A DNA stretch of 64,000 bases from Roseibium porphyridii (lineage in GTDB: Bacteria; Pseudomonadota; Alphaproteobacteria; Rhizobiales; Stappiaceae): positions 5,374,001-5,438,000 of the forward strand of contig NZ_CP120863.1 in the NCBI RefSeq assembly GCF_026191725.2, given 5' to 3'. The notes under the pieces are model-generated. The model was not told the origin of the DNA, did not search any database, and saw only the letters and a program-made list of their open reading frames with translations. Positions 36,484 through 46,101 of the stretch are shown here, piece by piece. The position numbers and the translations under genes were made by a program. Position 1 is the first letter of the stretch. Each line of letters opens with the position of its first letter.

Positions 36484-39153
36484 ATGTGTACACTTTGCGA
36501 TGCGACCGGACGCACGAGAGATATTCCTGTGGTCGCCGGTTTTTCCTGCAGCGACGCAGAAGCCCCTGCCGGCTCGCCGGTCGCCTCCTCGACACCCGTC
36601 TTCACCAACGATCAGATCGCCAACCAGTTGACCAATGTCTTTTGGGGTGGTTCGGACCGATCGTTTAACGTCGGTGTCGGCGGAACGATTTCCGTGAACA
36701 TCTCTGCCCTTCCCAGCGCGGTACAGACACTGGCACGCAGCGCCCTGGAATTCTGGTCTGACGCGACAGGCTTGAATTTCACATATACCGGAGGCAGTGC
36801 CCAGATCGATTTTGGCGACTCGGACGTCAACAGTGCTTACTGCTGGTCCTCCGTCAGCGGATCCAATATTACCTACAGCTATGTAAATGTGGGCACAAAC
36901 TGGATTGGGGCGTACGGGACTGGCCTGAACACCTATTCCTTCCAAACATACATTCACGAAATCGGCCATGCGCTCGGGCTCGGTCATGGCGGCAACTACA
37001 ATGGATCGGCGACCTATGGCACCGACAACCATTACGCCAACGATTCCTGGCAAGCATCGGTGATGTCGTATTTCAGCCAATACGAAAACACCTACATCAA
37101 TGCCAGCTATGTGTATGCGATTTCACCACAAATTGCCGACATCATCGCTGTGCGAAATCTCTACGGAACGACGGGCACGACACGCACCGGCAACACGGTC
37201 TACGGCGATGGAGCCAATTCCGGCGATGTGATGCAGCAAGTCAGTTCGATGAACAGCTATATCAGCTACACAATCGTTGATGACGGCGGCACGGACACGC
37301 TCAATTTCAGTTCCTACGGCGGAAACCAGTCGATCAACCTGAATGCGGAGAGCATTTCGAGCGTCCGCGGTTATACCGGCAACCTGATCATTTCGCGTGG
37401 GACCGTGATTGAAAACGCAACATCGGGCAGCGGCAACGATACGCTGACCGGCAATGGCGTCGCCAATCTGTTATCGGGTGGCAACGGCAATGACACGCTT
37501 CTGGGCAATGGCGGCGACGATCAGTTGCGCGGCGGACTGGGGTCGGACACGCTGAACGGCGGCGGCGGAAATGACACTGCCGATTACAGCCAATCCAACA
37601 GCAGGATCCTCCTCAATCTCGGCGATGCCTATACCGAAAGCGGCGGTCATGCCCAAGGGGACACGCTGACCAGCGTCGAACATGTGACCGGCTCCAACTA
37701 CAATGACCTTGTCGTCGGGGATTCAAACGCCAACACGCTTGACGGACGGTCCGGCAACGACATGCTCTACGGCCTGTCCGGCAATGACACGCTGCTCGGC
37801 AATGGTGGGAACGACATCCTGCGCGGTGGCGCCTCGACAGACCGCCTCGACGGGGGGGCGGGCTTTGACATCGCCGACTACCTGAATGCAGGCGGCAGCG
37901 TCTTCATCAATCTGAGCAGCAGCAGCGTTGAAGCCGGCAGCGATGCGGCGGGCGACAAGCTGATCAGCATCGAAGGCGTTTACGGATCGCACCACAACGA
38001 CGTCATCACCGGCTCCTCCGGTTCCAACACGATTGTAGGTGCCGGCGGCCACGACATGCTCTACGGCTGGTACGGCAATGACACCCTGCGCGGCGGTGAA
38101 GGTGACGACTTTCTGCGCGGCGGCGCCGGCAATGACCGCCTTGAAGGCGGCAACGGCAACGATATTGCCGACTATGCCCAGTCGACCAGCGGTGTCACGA
38201 TCCATCTGAGCGACAACAAGGTTGAAAAAGGCGGCTGGGCCCAGGGCGACCGGCTGATCGGCATCGAGGGCGCCAGCGGATCGAACTACAATGACATGTT
38301 CGACGGCGATTCCGGTTCCAACACCTTTTCCGGCGGCGCCGGCAATGACACGCTGCGCGGCCTGGGCGGCAATGACTATCTCGCCGGCGGTGCGTCTTCC
38401 GACAGGCTCGATGGCGGGTCCGGTTATGACTATGCCGACTACAGCGCCTCCTCGTCCGCGGTCACGGTCAATCTGAGCGACAGCAGCGTTGAAAGTGGCG
38501 GCGATGCCCAGGGCGACCGCCTGATCAGCATCGAGGCGGTGTTTGGGTCCGCTTTCAATGACACGCTGACCGGTTCAAGCGGTAGCAACGTCCTGGAAGG
38601 CCGCGGCGGCAACGACACGCTCTCGGGCCTGGCTGGCAATGACACCCTTAGGGGTGGTGACGGCAACGATCTTCTGATCGGAGGCAGTTCCTCGGACCGA
38701 CTTGAAGGCGGCGCGGGCACCGACACGGCGGACTACAGCACCTCCGGTTCGGCGGTCACCGTCAATATCGGCGATTCCACCGTCGAAAGCGGCGGCGATG
38801 CCCAGGGCGACCGCTTGATCGGCATCGAAAACCTCACCGGGAGCGGATTTGCCGATACGCTTGCAGGCGACGGTAACGCCAATCGTCTCGTTGGCAGAGC
38901 GGGTGACGACACGCTGAAGGGTGGTGGCGCTGCCGACACATTCGTCTTCAACGAAACCGGATACGATGACACGATCACAGATTTTCAGGACACGATCGAT
39001 GTGATCGAGATTTCCGTGGGAGCCACCACATTCGGTGACCTGGTGATTACGAACAGCAGTGGAAATGCTCTGATCAGTTATGCTGCGGGATCGATCCTGC
39101 TGGAGAATTTCAACTTTGCCCTACTGACTGTCGATGATTTCAATTTCGTCTGA
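36484..39153 (+). CDS. Serralysin-type RTX metalloprotease
   Basis: 889 residues. Start MCTLCDATGR is typical of serralysin-like proteins without a Sec signal. The zinc site HEIGHALGLGH is near residue 158, followed by the Met-turn region ASVMSYFSQYE. From ~315 onward there are Gly-Asp-rich calcium-binding RTX nonapeptides (GGNGNDTLL, GGAGNDRLE and others) in five modules, ending with the type I secretion-like C-terminus (FVFNETGYDDTITDF, LLENFNFALLTVDDFNFV). It should be secreted by a T1SS, whose genes are not in the window. It may act on extracellular or capsule-associated protein. Confidence 0.93.
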   Translation: MCTLCDATGRTRDIPVVAGFSCSDAEAPAGSPVASSTPVFTNDQIANQLTNVFWGGSDRSFNVGVGGTISVNISALPSAVQTLARSALEFWSDATGLNFTYTGGSAQIDFGDSDVNSAYCWSSVSGSNITYSYVNVGTNWIGAYGTGLNTYSFQTYIHEIGHALGLGHGGNYNGSATYGTDNHYANDSWQASVMSYFSQYENTYINASYVYAISPQIADIIAVRNLYGTTGTTRTGNTVYGDGANSGDVMQQVSSMNSYISYTIVDDGGTDTLNFSSYGGNQSINLNAESISSVRGYTGNLIISRGTVIENATSGSGNDTLTGNGVANLLSGGNGNDTLLGNGGDDQLRGGLGSDTLNGGGGNDTADYSQSNSRILLNLGDAYTESGGHAQGDTLTSVEHVTGSNYNDLVVGDSNANTLDGRSGNDMLYGLSGNDTLLGNGGNDILRGGASTDRLDGGAGFDIADYLNAGGSVFINLSSSSVEAGSDAAGDKLISIEGVYGSHHNDVITGSSGSNTIVGAGGHDMLYGWYGNDTLRGGEGDDFLRGGAGNDRLEGGNGNDIADYAQSTSGVTIHLSDNKVEKGGWAQGDRLIGIEGASGSNYNDMFDGDSGSNTFSGGAGNDTLRGLGGNDYLAGGASSDRLDGGSGYDYADYSASSSAVTVNLSDSSVESGGDAQGDRLISIEAVFGSAFNDTLTGSSGSNVLEGRGGNDTLSGLAGNDTLRGGDGNDLLIGGSSSDRLEGGAGTDTADYSTSGSAVTVNIGDSTVESGGDAQGDRLIGIENLTGSGFADTLAGDGNANRLVGRAGDDTLKGGGAADTFVFNETGYDDTITDFQDTIDVIEISVGATTFGDLVITNSSGNALISYAAGSILLENFNFALLTVDDFNFV
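37430..38950 (+). repeat. RTX coding repeats in five ~300-bp modules
   Basis: Inside the protease gene, clusters of GGxGxDxLx nonapeptide codons alternate with a beta-type spacer. Each spacer reads roughly ADYS, then NL.D, E.GG.AQGD and IE.V.GS..ND. Successive copies are about 99 codons apart, giving near-repeats such as GGCGGCAATGACACGCT at DNA level. The modules bind calcium and help folding outside the cell. They are coding repeats, not a CRISPR array. Confidence 0.85.
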
Positions 39154-39407
39154 TATCCACACTTCTGTAACCATTATTGCAGTTGGCAAACGCACTACTA
39201 CATGGATTATCACAGCAGACACTCCCACATTAGGAAAACCTGACTTTCAGTCAACAACTCGGACGCAATACTTATTCGCTGACCTGTTGCAATTAGTGCC
39301 GCTCCCGCATATCTACTGGCTCGCTCCAACATCAGGTCTCATTATTCCGACCAAGCTGCCATAGGTCTCCGACGTTTGGACGTCCTCGATTTGATATGTG
39401 AACCGGT

Positions 39408-40697
39408 ATGCCCACCATCGGCCTTGATTTCGGCACCTCCAACACCGTTGCTGTTCTCGCAAGTGGTCGATCTGCCACAACGCCCGTCCATTTCCAGGAT
39501 GGCAACGGCACCTTAACCTCCCTGCCGACTGTTCTGAGTTTTCTTGACAAGGGTGCGGCGAAAGCGCCGCATGCGGAGGTTGGGCCTTGGGCGATCAGGC
39601 AGTTTTTGGAGAGTTTTGGGGATGTGCGGTTTATCCAGTCGCTCAAGACCTTTGCGGCCAGCGCGGCGTTCAAGGGGACGGGGATTTACGGCATACCGTT
39701 TGATTTCGAAGCGCTGATGGCAACGTTTTTGAAGTGCGCTTTTGAGCGCTCGGGAACCGTTATTGACCCGGCCTCGACCCGGCTTGTCGTCGGGCGGCCG
39801 GTGGAGTTTGCAGGCTACAAGCCAGACGATCAGCTTGCCATGGCCAGATACCGGAGAGCTTTTCAAAGACTCGGATTTGAAGACATTCTCTTTGTGATGG
39901 AGCCGGTCGGTGCGGCATTTGCCTATGCACAATCGCTTGGCGAGGACACGACCATTCTCGTGGCCGACCTTGGTGGTGGCACGACGGATTATTCCTTGAT
40001 GCGGTTCGAAACGCAGGCAGGGCACATGAAGGCGACGCCGCTCGGGCGCGGCGGTGTCGGTATCGCCGGCGACACGTTTGACTACCGCATCATCGACAAC
40101 GTCGTCTTGCCAGAACTCGGCAAAGGGTCAGCCTATAAAAGCATGGGTAAGGTGCTCGAGATCCCGCCCAATCTCTTTTCAAATTTTGCACGCTGGCACA
40201 TGTTGTCGATCTTCAAGACTTCCGATGATTTCAAGGAAATGAAAAAACTGCTCCGCTGGTGTCTGGAGCCAGATAAAATCGAGTTGTTCATCGATCTTGT
40301 CGAGGAAGACCAGGGCTATCCGCTCTATAAGGCCGTTTCAGAAACCAAAGCACAGCTTTCAGAGCAAGACGAGGCCGATCTTTTGTTCACGCCGCTTGGA
40401 AGCAATTTCAGGGCGCGAATAGTACGATCGGATTTTGAAAGCTGGATTGCGCCGGATCTAAAGAAAATGGATCTGGTGCTGGACAGAACGCTTGAAAGAG
40501 CCGGACTTGAAAATAATGACATTGACCGGGTTTTCATGACCGGCGGCACTTCCTTTGTTCCGGCCGTACGACGGCAATTCAGCGAGCGCTTTGGCGCGGA
40601 CAGGATCTCCGGCGGCAATGAACTTACCTCTGTCGCGAACGGTCTTGCGTTGATCGGAGCGCGCGAAGACGCTTCCGATTGGGCACTGGCCGCGTGA
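39408..40697 (+). CDS. Hsp70-family chaperone-like ATPase (YegD-like)
   Basis: 429 residues of the actin-like ATPase fold only. Phosphate-1 loop IGLDFGTSNTVAVL is at the N-terminus, the phosphate-2 loop VADLGGGTTDYS near 185, and the adenosine motif FMTGGTSFVPAVRRQF near 370. The Hsp70 substrate-binding lid domain is missing, as in E. coli YegD. The client is unknown. It appears monocistronic and converges with the DUF1905 gene (17-nt gap). Confidence 0.9.
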   Translation: MPTIGLDFGTSNTVAVLASGRSATTPVHFQDGNGTLTSLPTVLSFLDKGAAKAPHAEVGPWAIRQFLESFGDVRFIQSLKTFAASAAFKGTGIYGIPFDFEALMATFLKCAFERSGTVIDPASTRLVVGRPVEFAGYKPDDQLAMARYRRAFQRLGFEDILFVMEPVGAAFAYAQSLGEDTTILVADLGGGTTDYSLMRFETQAGHMKATPLGRGGVGIAGDTFDYRIIDNVVLPELGKGSAYKSMGKVLEIPPNLFSNFARWHMLSIFKTSDDFKEMKKLLRWCLEPDKIELFIDLVEEDQGYPLYKAVSETKAQLSEQDEADLLFTPLGSNFRARIVRSDFESWIAPDLKKMDLVLDRTLERAGLENNDIDRVFMTGGTSFVPAVRRQFSERFGADRISGGNELTSVANGLALIGAREDASDWALAA

Positions 40698-40714
40698 TCC
40701 CGCCAAGCGCTGGC

Positions 40715-41029
40715 TCAAAGGTCCGGCGGTGATTTCAAGGTCAGATCAATATCCACTTTGTCGCCGGCACCAACCCTCTGTTTTTTTCGCACTGCTGATT
40801 TGACAGGCAAAAGAAAGGATCCGGACGTTTTGTCCGGCCAGATGGTCGTTTGCCAGACGCTTGACCCCAATTGCGCCTTGACCTTGACCATGCCAAAGGC
40901 CTTGCCCTTGCCGTGCCCGTTCACAAAACGGATCTGGTCAGCACAGTCCTTTGGCAGCGTCACGAACGTCCAGCCACCCTTGCCCGGGTAGACCCAAAGA
41001 CATGCGGAAAAGGACAAGCGATCAAGCAT
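40715..41029 (-). CDS. DUF1905 domain protein
   Basis: 104 residues from the ATG at 41029 (GGAG 8 nt upstream). WTFVTLPKDCADQIRF, GFG/KAFGMVKVKAQLGSSVWQTTIWPD and the end GDKVDIDLTL match the small beta-barrel DUF1905 family. Some members carry an additional YdeI-type domain; this one is the stand-alone form. Function is not known to me. Confidence 0.85.
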   Translation of the reverse strand: MLDRLSFSACLWVYPGKGGWTFVTLPKDCADQIRFVNGHGKGKAFGMVKVKAQLGSSVWQTTIWPDKTSGSFLLPVKSAVRKKQRVGAGDKVDIDLTLKSPPDL

Positions 41030-41101
41030 GAAACGCTCCGGAAAATATCCTGATTGTTGTGACTTACAGTTCGCAGGTTGTTTCAAGCTGCCGGAAGCTC
41101 A

Positions 41102-41620
41102 TCAGTCCACCAGGTTGATATCGGCCATCAGATCACCTGCCGTTTCCTGCAGGGCATCGCTCAAGTCAGTTGGATCGAGGCCTGCGGGCAGCCGAAGATC
41201 GGCAGACGCCTTGAACAAGGCTTCGCCCTGCATGGAACCTGAGACAACTTCAGTCTCCAGGTTTTCGATGCTGACACCCTTGTCACTCAAAACGCTGCTG
41301 ATGTCGCGCAAAATGCCGGGATGGTCTTGTGAAACCAGATCAAGATGAGCAGATGCTCCCGCAGGCGCGTCATCTCCTGCCTTATCGGAACGCAGCGTGA
41401 TGTCGATGCCGTCGTCGGATAGCGCTTTGAGCTGGCTCACCAGTTCAGTTGCACTGTCACCGGCAATGGCAACGCGAACAATGCCGGCAAATTCACCTCC
41501 AAGACGGGCCATGGAGCTTTCGATCCAGTTGCCGCCCAATCCGGCAATGACCTCGGCCATCCGTTCCACGAGCCCTGGCCGATCTTTTGCGATCACCGTA
41601 AATACAAGATGGGTCTGCAT
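41102..41620 (-). CDS. Double-ACT regulator, GcvR-like
   Basis: 172 residues with two ACT domains. The first (HLVFTVIAKDRPGLVERMAEV) spans ~1-80; the second (ASAHLDLVSQDHPGILRDISSVL) spans ~90-165. This is the layout of the glycine cleavage system repressor GcvR and related amino-acid sensors. There is no DNA-binding domain. The ligand and partner cannot be told from sequence. Confidence 0.87.
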   Translation of the reverse strand: MQTHLVFTVIAKDRPGLVERMAEVIAGLGGNWIESSMARLGGEFAGIVRVAIAGDSATELVSQLKALSDDGIDITLRSDKAGDDAPAGASAHLDLVSQDHPGILRDISSVLSDKGVSIENLETEVVSGSMQGEALFKASADLRLPAGLDPTDLSDALQETAGDLMADINLVD

Positions 41621-41839
41621 GTTCCTAGTGCTCCAGTTCAGCGCCGCGCTCCGGCATCCGGACAATTCCGGAATGCTGAACACAAGCAGCCGGATTGTCC
41701 TGATGCCATATGGCGCTCACCGCGGGGAGCCGTCAACTCTCCGCGGTGCGTTTTGATCCATTCAGGCTCAAGCCCTCAAATCCAGTCAAAGACCAGACTT
41801 GAGAGCACCCAGGACCGATCATGACCCCGAACATACGTT

Positions 41840-43243
41840 TTATCCGAGCGCCCGCCTGAGCATCGGGACGCGTTTGACAATCAGATAGTCCAGTACCAGG
41901 ACCGTCAGGAGCGTTACGCCAACAAGCGGGAATGCCAACGAGAGAAACAGCATCAGGATCATCGCCCCACGCCAATGCGGCAGGTTTTCAGGTGTTTTGG
42001 GCGCAAAAACTCTGAAGGCAGACCCTTTTGGGCGGCGGAGCCACCACATCATAAGTCCACTGACACATAAAAAGATCACCGACAAGCACACAAGCGTGTT
42101 GAGTATCAGGTTCCACAACCCGACAAGGCCCATGTGGAGCGGTATGCCAACGGCCATCGCCTTACCGGCGAGCGAATAGTCGGCGAAGAATACATTTGCC
42201 AGAACACGGCCCGTGTATTGGTCCACATGGACTGTGCGATCCGAAAAAGGATCTTTGGCATCCGCGCTCATGGTGTCCTGGTTGATTGTCCAGACGCCCG
42301 ATTCTCCACCGGGATAGGCGACACGAAAGCGCGCATTGAACCCGATTTCTTCAGCCAGACTGGCGATGCTGTCGATGGTCACCGGAACACCGGAGGCGAT
42401 CCCGACAATTCCCGCATCAGAGCCCGACGCCGGCATTGGCGTTTGCTCAAGCGCCCAGGGAACATCCGAAATCGCTCCGTGGTTCATCGAGGCATGCGTT
42501 TTGTCGGAGAGCGGAACTTCGTTCCATTTTTCAGCTGGAAACGTGTTCCAGGCCTGAACCAGTTTGTCACCCCAGATGCCTGTCCAGGCCATACCGGTGA
42601 TCAGGAAAAGAACCAAAAGAAGCGAGACGTATATCCCGATACTTTCGTGAAGTATCTTCCAAACCGGGCGACCACGACCCTCAATGAACGGGAGGAGCGC
42701 ACGAACAAAGGATCTGTCGCGCGGCCACCACAGGTAAAGGCCTGTCACGGTGAGCACGATGGCAAAGCCGGCTGCTATTTCCAGAAGGCGGTCACCTGTC
42801 GTTCCGAGAAGAAGATCGCTGTGAATGCTGTCGGCAAAATCATACCAGCCATCCCGGCGCACCCAGGTCTCGACAATGTCACCTTGATACGGGTCGACGG
42901 CCACCATGGACTGGACACCGTCGGAGTTGATCCTGAAGACGGATACACTTTCAGCGCTCCGGCCTTTCAGCCACTCCACAAGCGTGCTGCCGGGCTGGCT
43001 CGCCAAAGCAGCGGCGGCCTGGTCGGATATGGGCATCGGCGTTTCGCCCACCTTTGGCACATGAATGTTTTCGCCATCCCTTCCGTCGAAATAACCGACA
43101 TACATCATCGTCATTCCGGTGACCGCCAAGGTCATCAGAAAGGGTATGACAAACAGGCCCGCATAAAAGTGCCAGCGCCAGGCGGCCAGGTAAAACCGGC
43201 TGGGTGCGGATGCGTTTCCAGCATCCTCAGTATTGATTGACAT
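41840..43243 (-). CDS. PepSY-TM domain membrane protein (PiuB-like)
   Basis: 467 residues with four main membrane helices: WRWHFYAGLFVIPFLMTLAVTG at ~23-44, DRLLEIAAGFAIVLTVTGLYLWWP at ~150-175, HESIGIYVSLLLVLFLITGMAW, and a C-terminal pair (LWNLILNTLVCLSVIFLCVSGL, MILMLFLSLAFPLVG). Periplasmic PepSY-like repeats lie between them. Conserved His residues in the helices could bind heme, as proposed for PepSY-TM ferric-siderophore reductases. It may act in iron uptake. A DUF2946 gene precedes it by 85 bp on the same strand. Confidence 0.88.
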   Translation of the reverse strand: MSINTEDAGNASAPSRFYLAAWRWHFYAGLFVIPFLMTLAVTGMTMMYVGYFDGRDGENIHVPKVGETPMPISDQAAAALASQPGSTLVEWLKGRSAESVSVFRINSDGVQSMVAVDPYQGDIVETWVRRDGWYDFADSIHSDLLLGTTGDRLLEIAAGFAIVLTVTGLYLWWPRDRSFVRALLPFIEGRGRPVWKILHESIGIYVSLLLVLFLITGMAWTGIWGDKLVQAWNTFPAEKWNEVPLSDKTHASMNHGAISDVPWALEQTPMPASGSDAGIVGIASGVPVTIDSIASLAEEIGFNARFRVAYPGGESGVWTINQDTMSADAKDPFSDRTVHVDQYTGRVLANVFFADYSLAGKAMAVGIPLHMGLVGLWNLILNTLVCLSVIFLCVSGLMMWWLRRPKGSAFRVFAPKTPENLPHWRGAMILMLFLSLAFPLVGVTLLTVLVLDYLIVKRVPMLRRALG

Positions 43244-43328
43244 GAGAACTCCATAGCGAAGTCGATCACCATTGCTTTCTGCAGGTGCGGCTTCTGGTCA
43301 GACTGAATTTTTGATTGAGGAAAGTCGG

Positions 43329-43778
43329 TCAAACCAATCTGGGAGGCGCTCGCGCACCATGCTGGCCTGTCGAGCTTCTCGTCACCCAAACCATTGTCTG
43401 GAAGGGCACATGTTGCTCGGAGTTCCGTGGCGCGTCCCAGCAACCCGCACAAGCATGAAGAAGTGCAAACACACCAGCAACAGCAAAAACACAGTGCTTT
43501 AGTGCGTCGTCGTCCGAATCGCTATCGGAGGGGATTTCGGCACCGTTGGCGTCCAGAGTGACAGTTCTCAACCCTTCAGCCGTACAAAGTGTAACGGTGA
43601 AGGTGCCATCCGCCTGCACTGCGGGCATAAAGCCCTTCGGCAAGAGGGCAACAAAAAGAAAAGGCAGCAGAAGCAGTGTTCTGATCACCTTTATCGAATC
43701 CGGGCCTGTTTTCCGGAAACGTTCCACGCCGTCGATGCTCCTCTCTTCACGCAGGTCGATCTCTAGACCAGTGCCCAT
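43329..43778 (-). CDS. DUF2946-like small exported protein
   Basis: Up to 149 residues; a later start near 43688 (GTG, ...VIRTLLLLPF) would give a normal signal anchor. The core LLPKGFMPA, TLCTAEGLRTVTLDANG and HCVFAVAGVFALLHACAGC matches DUF2946, a family that occurs beside metal-uptake genes and holds Cys/His residues that may bind metal. The last ~30 residues are unlike the family and may be out of frame. It precedes the PepSY-TM gene and likely belongs with it. Confidence 0.68.
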   Translation of the reverse strand: MGTGLEIDLREERSIDGVERFRKTGPDSIKVIRTLLLLPFLFVALLPKGFMPAVQADGTFTVTLCTAEGLRTVTLDANGAEIPSDSDSDDDALKHCVFAVAGVFALLHACAGCWDAPRNSEQHVPFQTMVWVTRSSTGQHGARAPPRLV

Positions 43779-44111
43779 ACGAACACAAACGCAACCTCAA
43801 CGAACCACAACTTTTGATAGTCGCATCAGCATTTCCGGCCATTTTTCACAAGTTGTCTGTATGCGCCTCAAGATGTCGCTTTCGCGCTTGATCCTCCTGC
43901 GGCCCTCCCCTAATGTGCCGCGACCTGACGGCGTCCTTTTGAAGGGACTGAGAGCGATTCCGGATGCGGTTGACCCAAACAGGGGACCAATGCCGGAGCT
44001 GTCCAAGGCACAAGCGATGATCCGGTAAAGCGCCGGACCCTTGCGCGTGTTTGCTTTCATCTCCCCAACAGGATTGTCGACGATAACCTGCCTTTTGAGG
44101 GGGAGAGAGAG
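43779..44111. other. Gap upstream of the corrin operon
   Basis: 333 bp. A cobalamin riboswitch is usual before such operons, so I looked for its GGGAA..., GCCACTG and GAGCCxGGAGACCTGCC-type boxes and found none. A minus-strand frame is open but has no support. The GGGGGAGAGAGAG before the next ATG is a strong ribosome site. Regulation of this operon is therefore unexplained. Confidence 0.45.
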
Positions 44112-44354
44112 ATGTTTCACCGGACCGTTTTAACCGGCCTTACCACCTCGATGTTGCCGACATCTGCGTTTGCACATGGTGGTCACCTTGGCGAACTTGC
44201 CGGACACTCCCACTGGGTTGGGGTCGCAGCGATTGCCGGCGCTGCTCTGGTTGCCGGCCTTGTCGCTTTGAAGGACCGCAAGCAAAAGAAATCCGAAGAT
44301 CCGACTGATGCAGATGTTGAAGACACGAAAACTGCCGGGGAAGCTGCTCAATGA
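44112..44354 (+). CDS. Small His-bearing membrane protein heading the corrin operon
   Basis: 80 residues. A short signal segment (VLTGLTTSMLPTSAFA) is followed by HGGHLGELAGHSHW, a cluster of four His, then one membrane helix (VGVAAIAGAALVAGLVAL) and an acidic cytoplasmic tail (DPTDADVEDT). It ends in ATGA with cbiX. Position and His residues suggest a role in cobalt handling at the membrane, but the family is uncharacterised to my knowledge. Confidence 0.75.
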   Translation: MFHRTVLTGLTTSMLPTSAFAHGGHLGELAGHSHWVGVAAIAGAALVAGLVALKDRKQKKSEDPTDADVEDTKTAGEAAQ

Positions 44355-45433
44355 GTGAAAAACTCGGTTTGATGATCTGCGGCCATGGAAGTCGCAACAA
44401 AGGCGCGGTCAAGCAGTTTGCCCAGCTGGCTGAAGGGCTAAAGGCGCGTTTTCCAGTTTGGCCGGTAGAGTACGGCTACCTGGAATTCGCCAATCCGGTC
44501 ATCCATGATGGTCTGACCAAGCTGCGCGAACAGGGGTGCACGCATGTTCTGGCGGTTCCAGGAATGCTTTTTGCGGCAGGCCACGCCAAAAATGACATCC
44601 CTTCGGTGCTGAACACCTATCAGGCCATGCACCCGGAAATGAAAATTTCCTATGGCCGGGAACTTGCGGTCGATATGCGCATGGTCAAGGCAGCCGGTGC
44701 GCGCATCCAGGAAGCCATCGATGCAGCAGAAGGCGACGTGCCGTTGCATGAAACGCTGCTTATGGTGGTAGGCCGCGGTGCATCTGATCCCGATGCAAAT
44801 TCGAACGTTACCAAGATCACGCGCCTCCTTTGGGAAGGGTTCGGTTTCGGCTGGGCGGAAACCTGTTACTCCGGCGTGACATTTCCCCTTGTCGGGGCCG
44901 GTCTCGAACACGCGGCCAAGCTTGGATACAAGCGTATTATCGTCTTCCCGTATTTCCTGTTTACCGGGGTTCTCGTTCAAAGGATCTATTCAAACACGGA
45001 TGAGGTTGCTGCCAACCATCCGGACATTGAGTTCATCAAGGCTGGATATCTGAACGACCATCCGCAGGTCATTGATACAATGGCGGATCGTGTGCAGGAA
45101 ATTCTGCAAGGTGCCAATCTGATGAACTGTCAGATGTGCAAATACCGCGAGCAGGTGCTTGGCTTCGAAGCGGAGGTGGGACTGGCGCAAGAAAGCCATC
45201 ACCACCACGTGGAAGGTCTTGGTGCGGAAGCAGAGTGTCAACTTTGCGATGAAATCTGCACAGGAGCCTGTGAGAAGCAGGTTCGTGCCGCTGGTCATCA
45301 TTACCATGATCACGGGCATAGTCATGATCACGGGCATGGCCATAGTCACGATCACAGCCACGATCATCATCACCATCCCTATCCTCACGCGGACCATCCG
45401 CACGGGCCAAAATCTTTGAACCGAGACGGGTAA
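44351..45433 (+). CDS. cbiX: Sirohydrochlorin cobaltochelatase, long form with His-rich tail
   Basis: 360 residues. Residues ~1-240 are two chelatase half-domains (MICGHGSRNKGAVKQF with the metal-site His; AGHAKNDIP; FPYFLFTGVLVQRI). Then come Cys clusters MNCQMCKYR and CQLCDEICTGAC, fit for a 2Fe-2S cluster, and a C-terminal His/Asp-rich stretch of ~35 residues (HDHGHSHDHGHGHSHDH). It inserts cobalt early in corrin synthesis. The His tail may store or deliver metal. Confidence 0.95.
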   Translation: MSEKLGLMICGHGSRNKGAVKQFAQLAEGLKARFPVWPVEYGYLEFANPVIHDGLTKLREQGCTHVLAVPGMLFAAGHAKNDIPSVLNTYQAMHPEMKISYGRELAVDMRMVKAAGARIQEAIDAAEGDVPLHETLLMVVGRGASDPDANSNVTKITRLLWEGFGFGWAETCYSGVTFPLVGAGLEHAAKLGYKRIIVFPYFLFTGVLVQRIYSNTDEVAANHPDIEFIKAGYLNDHPQVIDTMADRVQEILQGANLMNCQMCKYREQVLGFEAEVGLAQESHHHHVEGLGAEAECQLCDEICTGACEKQVRAAGHHYHDHGHSHDHGHGHSHDHSHDHHHHPYPHADHPHGPKSLNRDG

Positions 45434-45443
45434 GCACAGGGCA

Positions 45444-46100
45444 GTGAGCACAGATACGAAACCGTCCTACGACTATGAAAAGGACCCTGCAGCGATCTAT
45501 CGCCAGTCCTTTTCAACAGTGCGTGCAGAGACTGATTTTGCAAGTCTTCCAGAAAACTTGCATCCGGTGGCCATCCGCCTCATCCATGCCTGCGGTATGA
45601 CGGATCTGCCAAAGGACCTGCGCTGGTCAAGCGGTATTCTGGAGGCTGCGCATTCCGCCATCGCTTCCGCTGCACCGGTGTTCTGTGATGTGGAAATGGT
45701 CTCTCACGGCATTATCAAGTCCCGGCTTCCAGACCGGTCAGAGGTGATATGCAAATTGAACGATCAACAGGTGCCTCACCTTGCCGGGCAGCTCGGAACG
45801 ACCAGATCGGCGGCGGCCGTTGAATTATGGCGTGAACGACTGGACGGAGCGATCGTTGCCATCGGCAATGCGCCGACCGCGCTCTTTCACCTGTTGGAAC
45901 TCATCGCTGATGGCGGACCTCGCCCAGCAGCGATTTTGGGGTTCCCGGTTGGTTTTGTCGGCGCTGCAGAATCCAAGGACGCATTGGTCAACAATCCATT
46001 TGAGATCCCCTATCTTGCCGTTGCCGGCAGGCGCGGCGGTTCGGCGATGGCTGCGGCAGCGGTAAACGCGCTTGTGGCCGGTCTCCCGGAGGAAGACTGA
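45444..46100 (+). CDS. cbiC: Cobalt-precorrin-8 methylmutase
   Basis: 218 residues starting at GTG. Motifs IRLIHACGMTD, DVEMVSHGI with the catalytic-type His, GNAPTALFHLLELI and GFPVGFVGAAESK define the CbiC/CobH family. It moves the C11 methyl to C12, giving cobyrinate. It lies 10 nt after cbiX. Confidence 0.95.
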   Translation: MSTDTKPSYDYEKDPAAIYRQSFSTVRAETDFASLPENLHPVAIRLIHACGMTDLPKDLRWSSGILEAAHSAIASAAPVFCDVEMVSHGIIKSRLPDRSEVICKLNDQQVPHLAGQLGTTRSAAAVELWRERLDGAIVAIGNAPTALFHLLELIADGGPRPAAILGFPVGFVGAAESKDALVNNPFEIPYLAVAGRRGGSAMAAAAVNALVAGLPEED

Positions 46101-46101
46101 C

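Noticed and set aside
37430-38950. Repeat array that might be taken for CRISPR
   Set aside because: The repeats are in-frame RTX codons of the protease, of variable length, without uniform spacers.
43779-44111. Cobalamin riboswitch before the corrin operon
   Set aside because: Expected by context, but none of the conserved boxes of the B12 element could be found on either strand.
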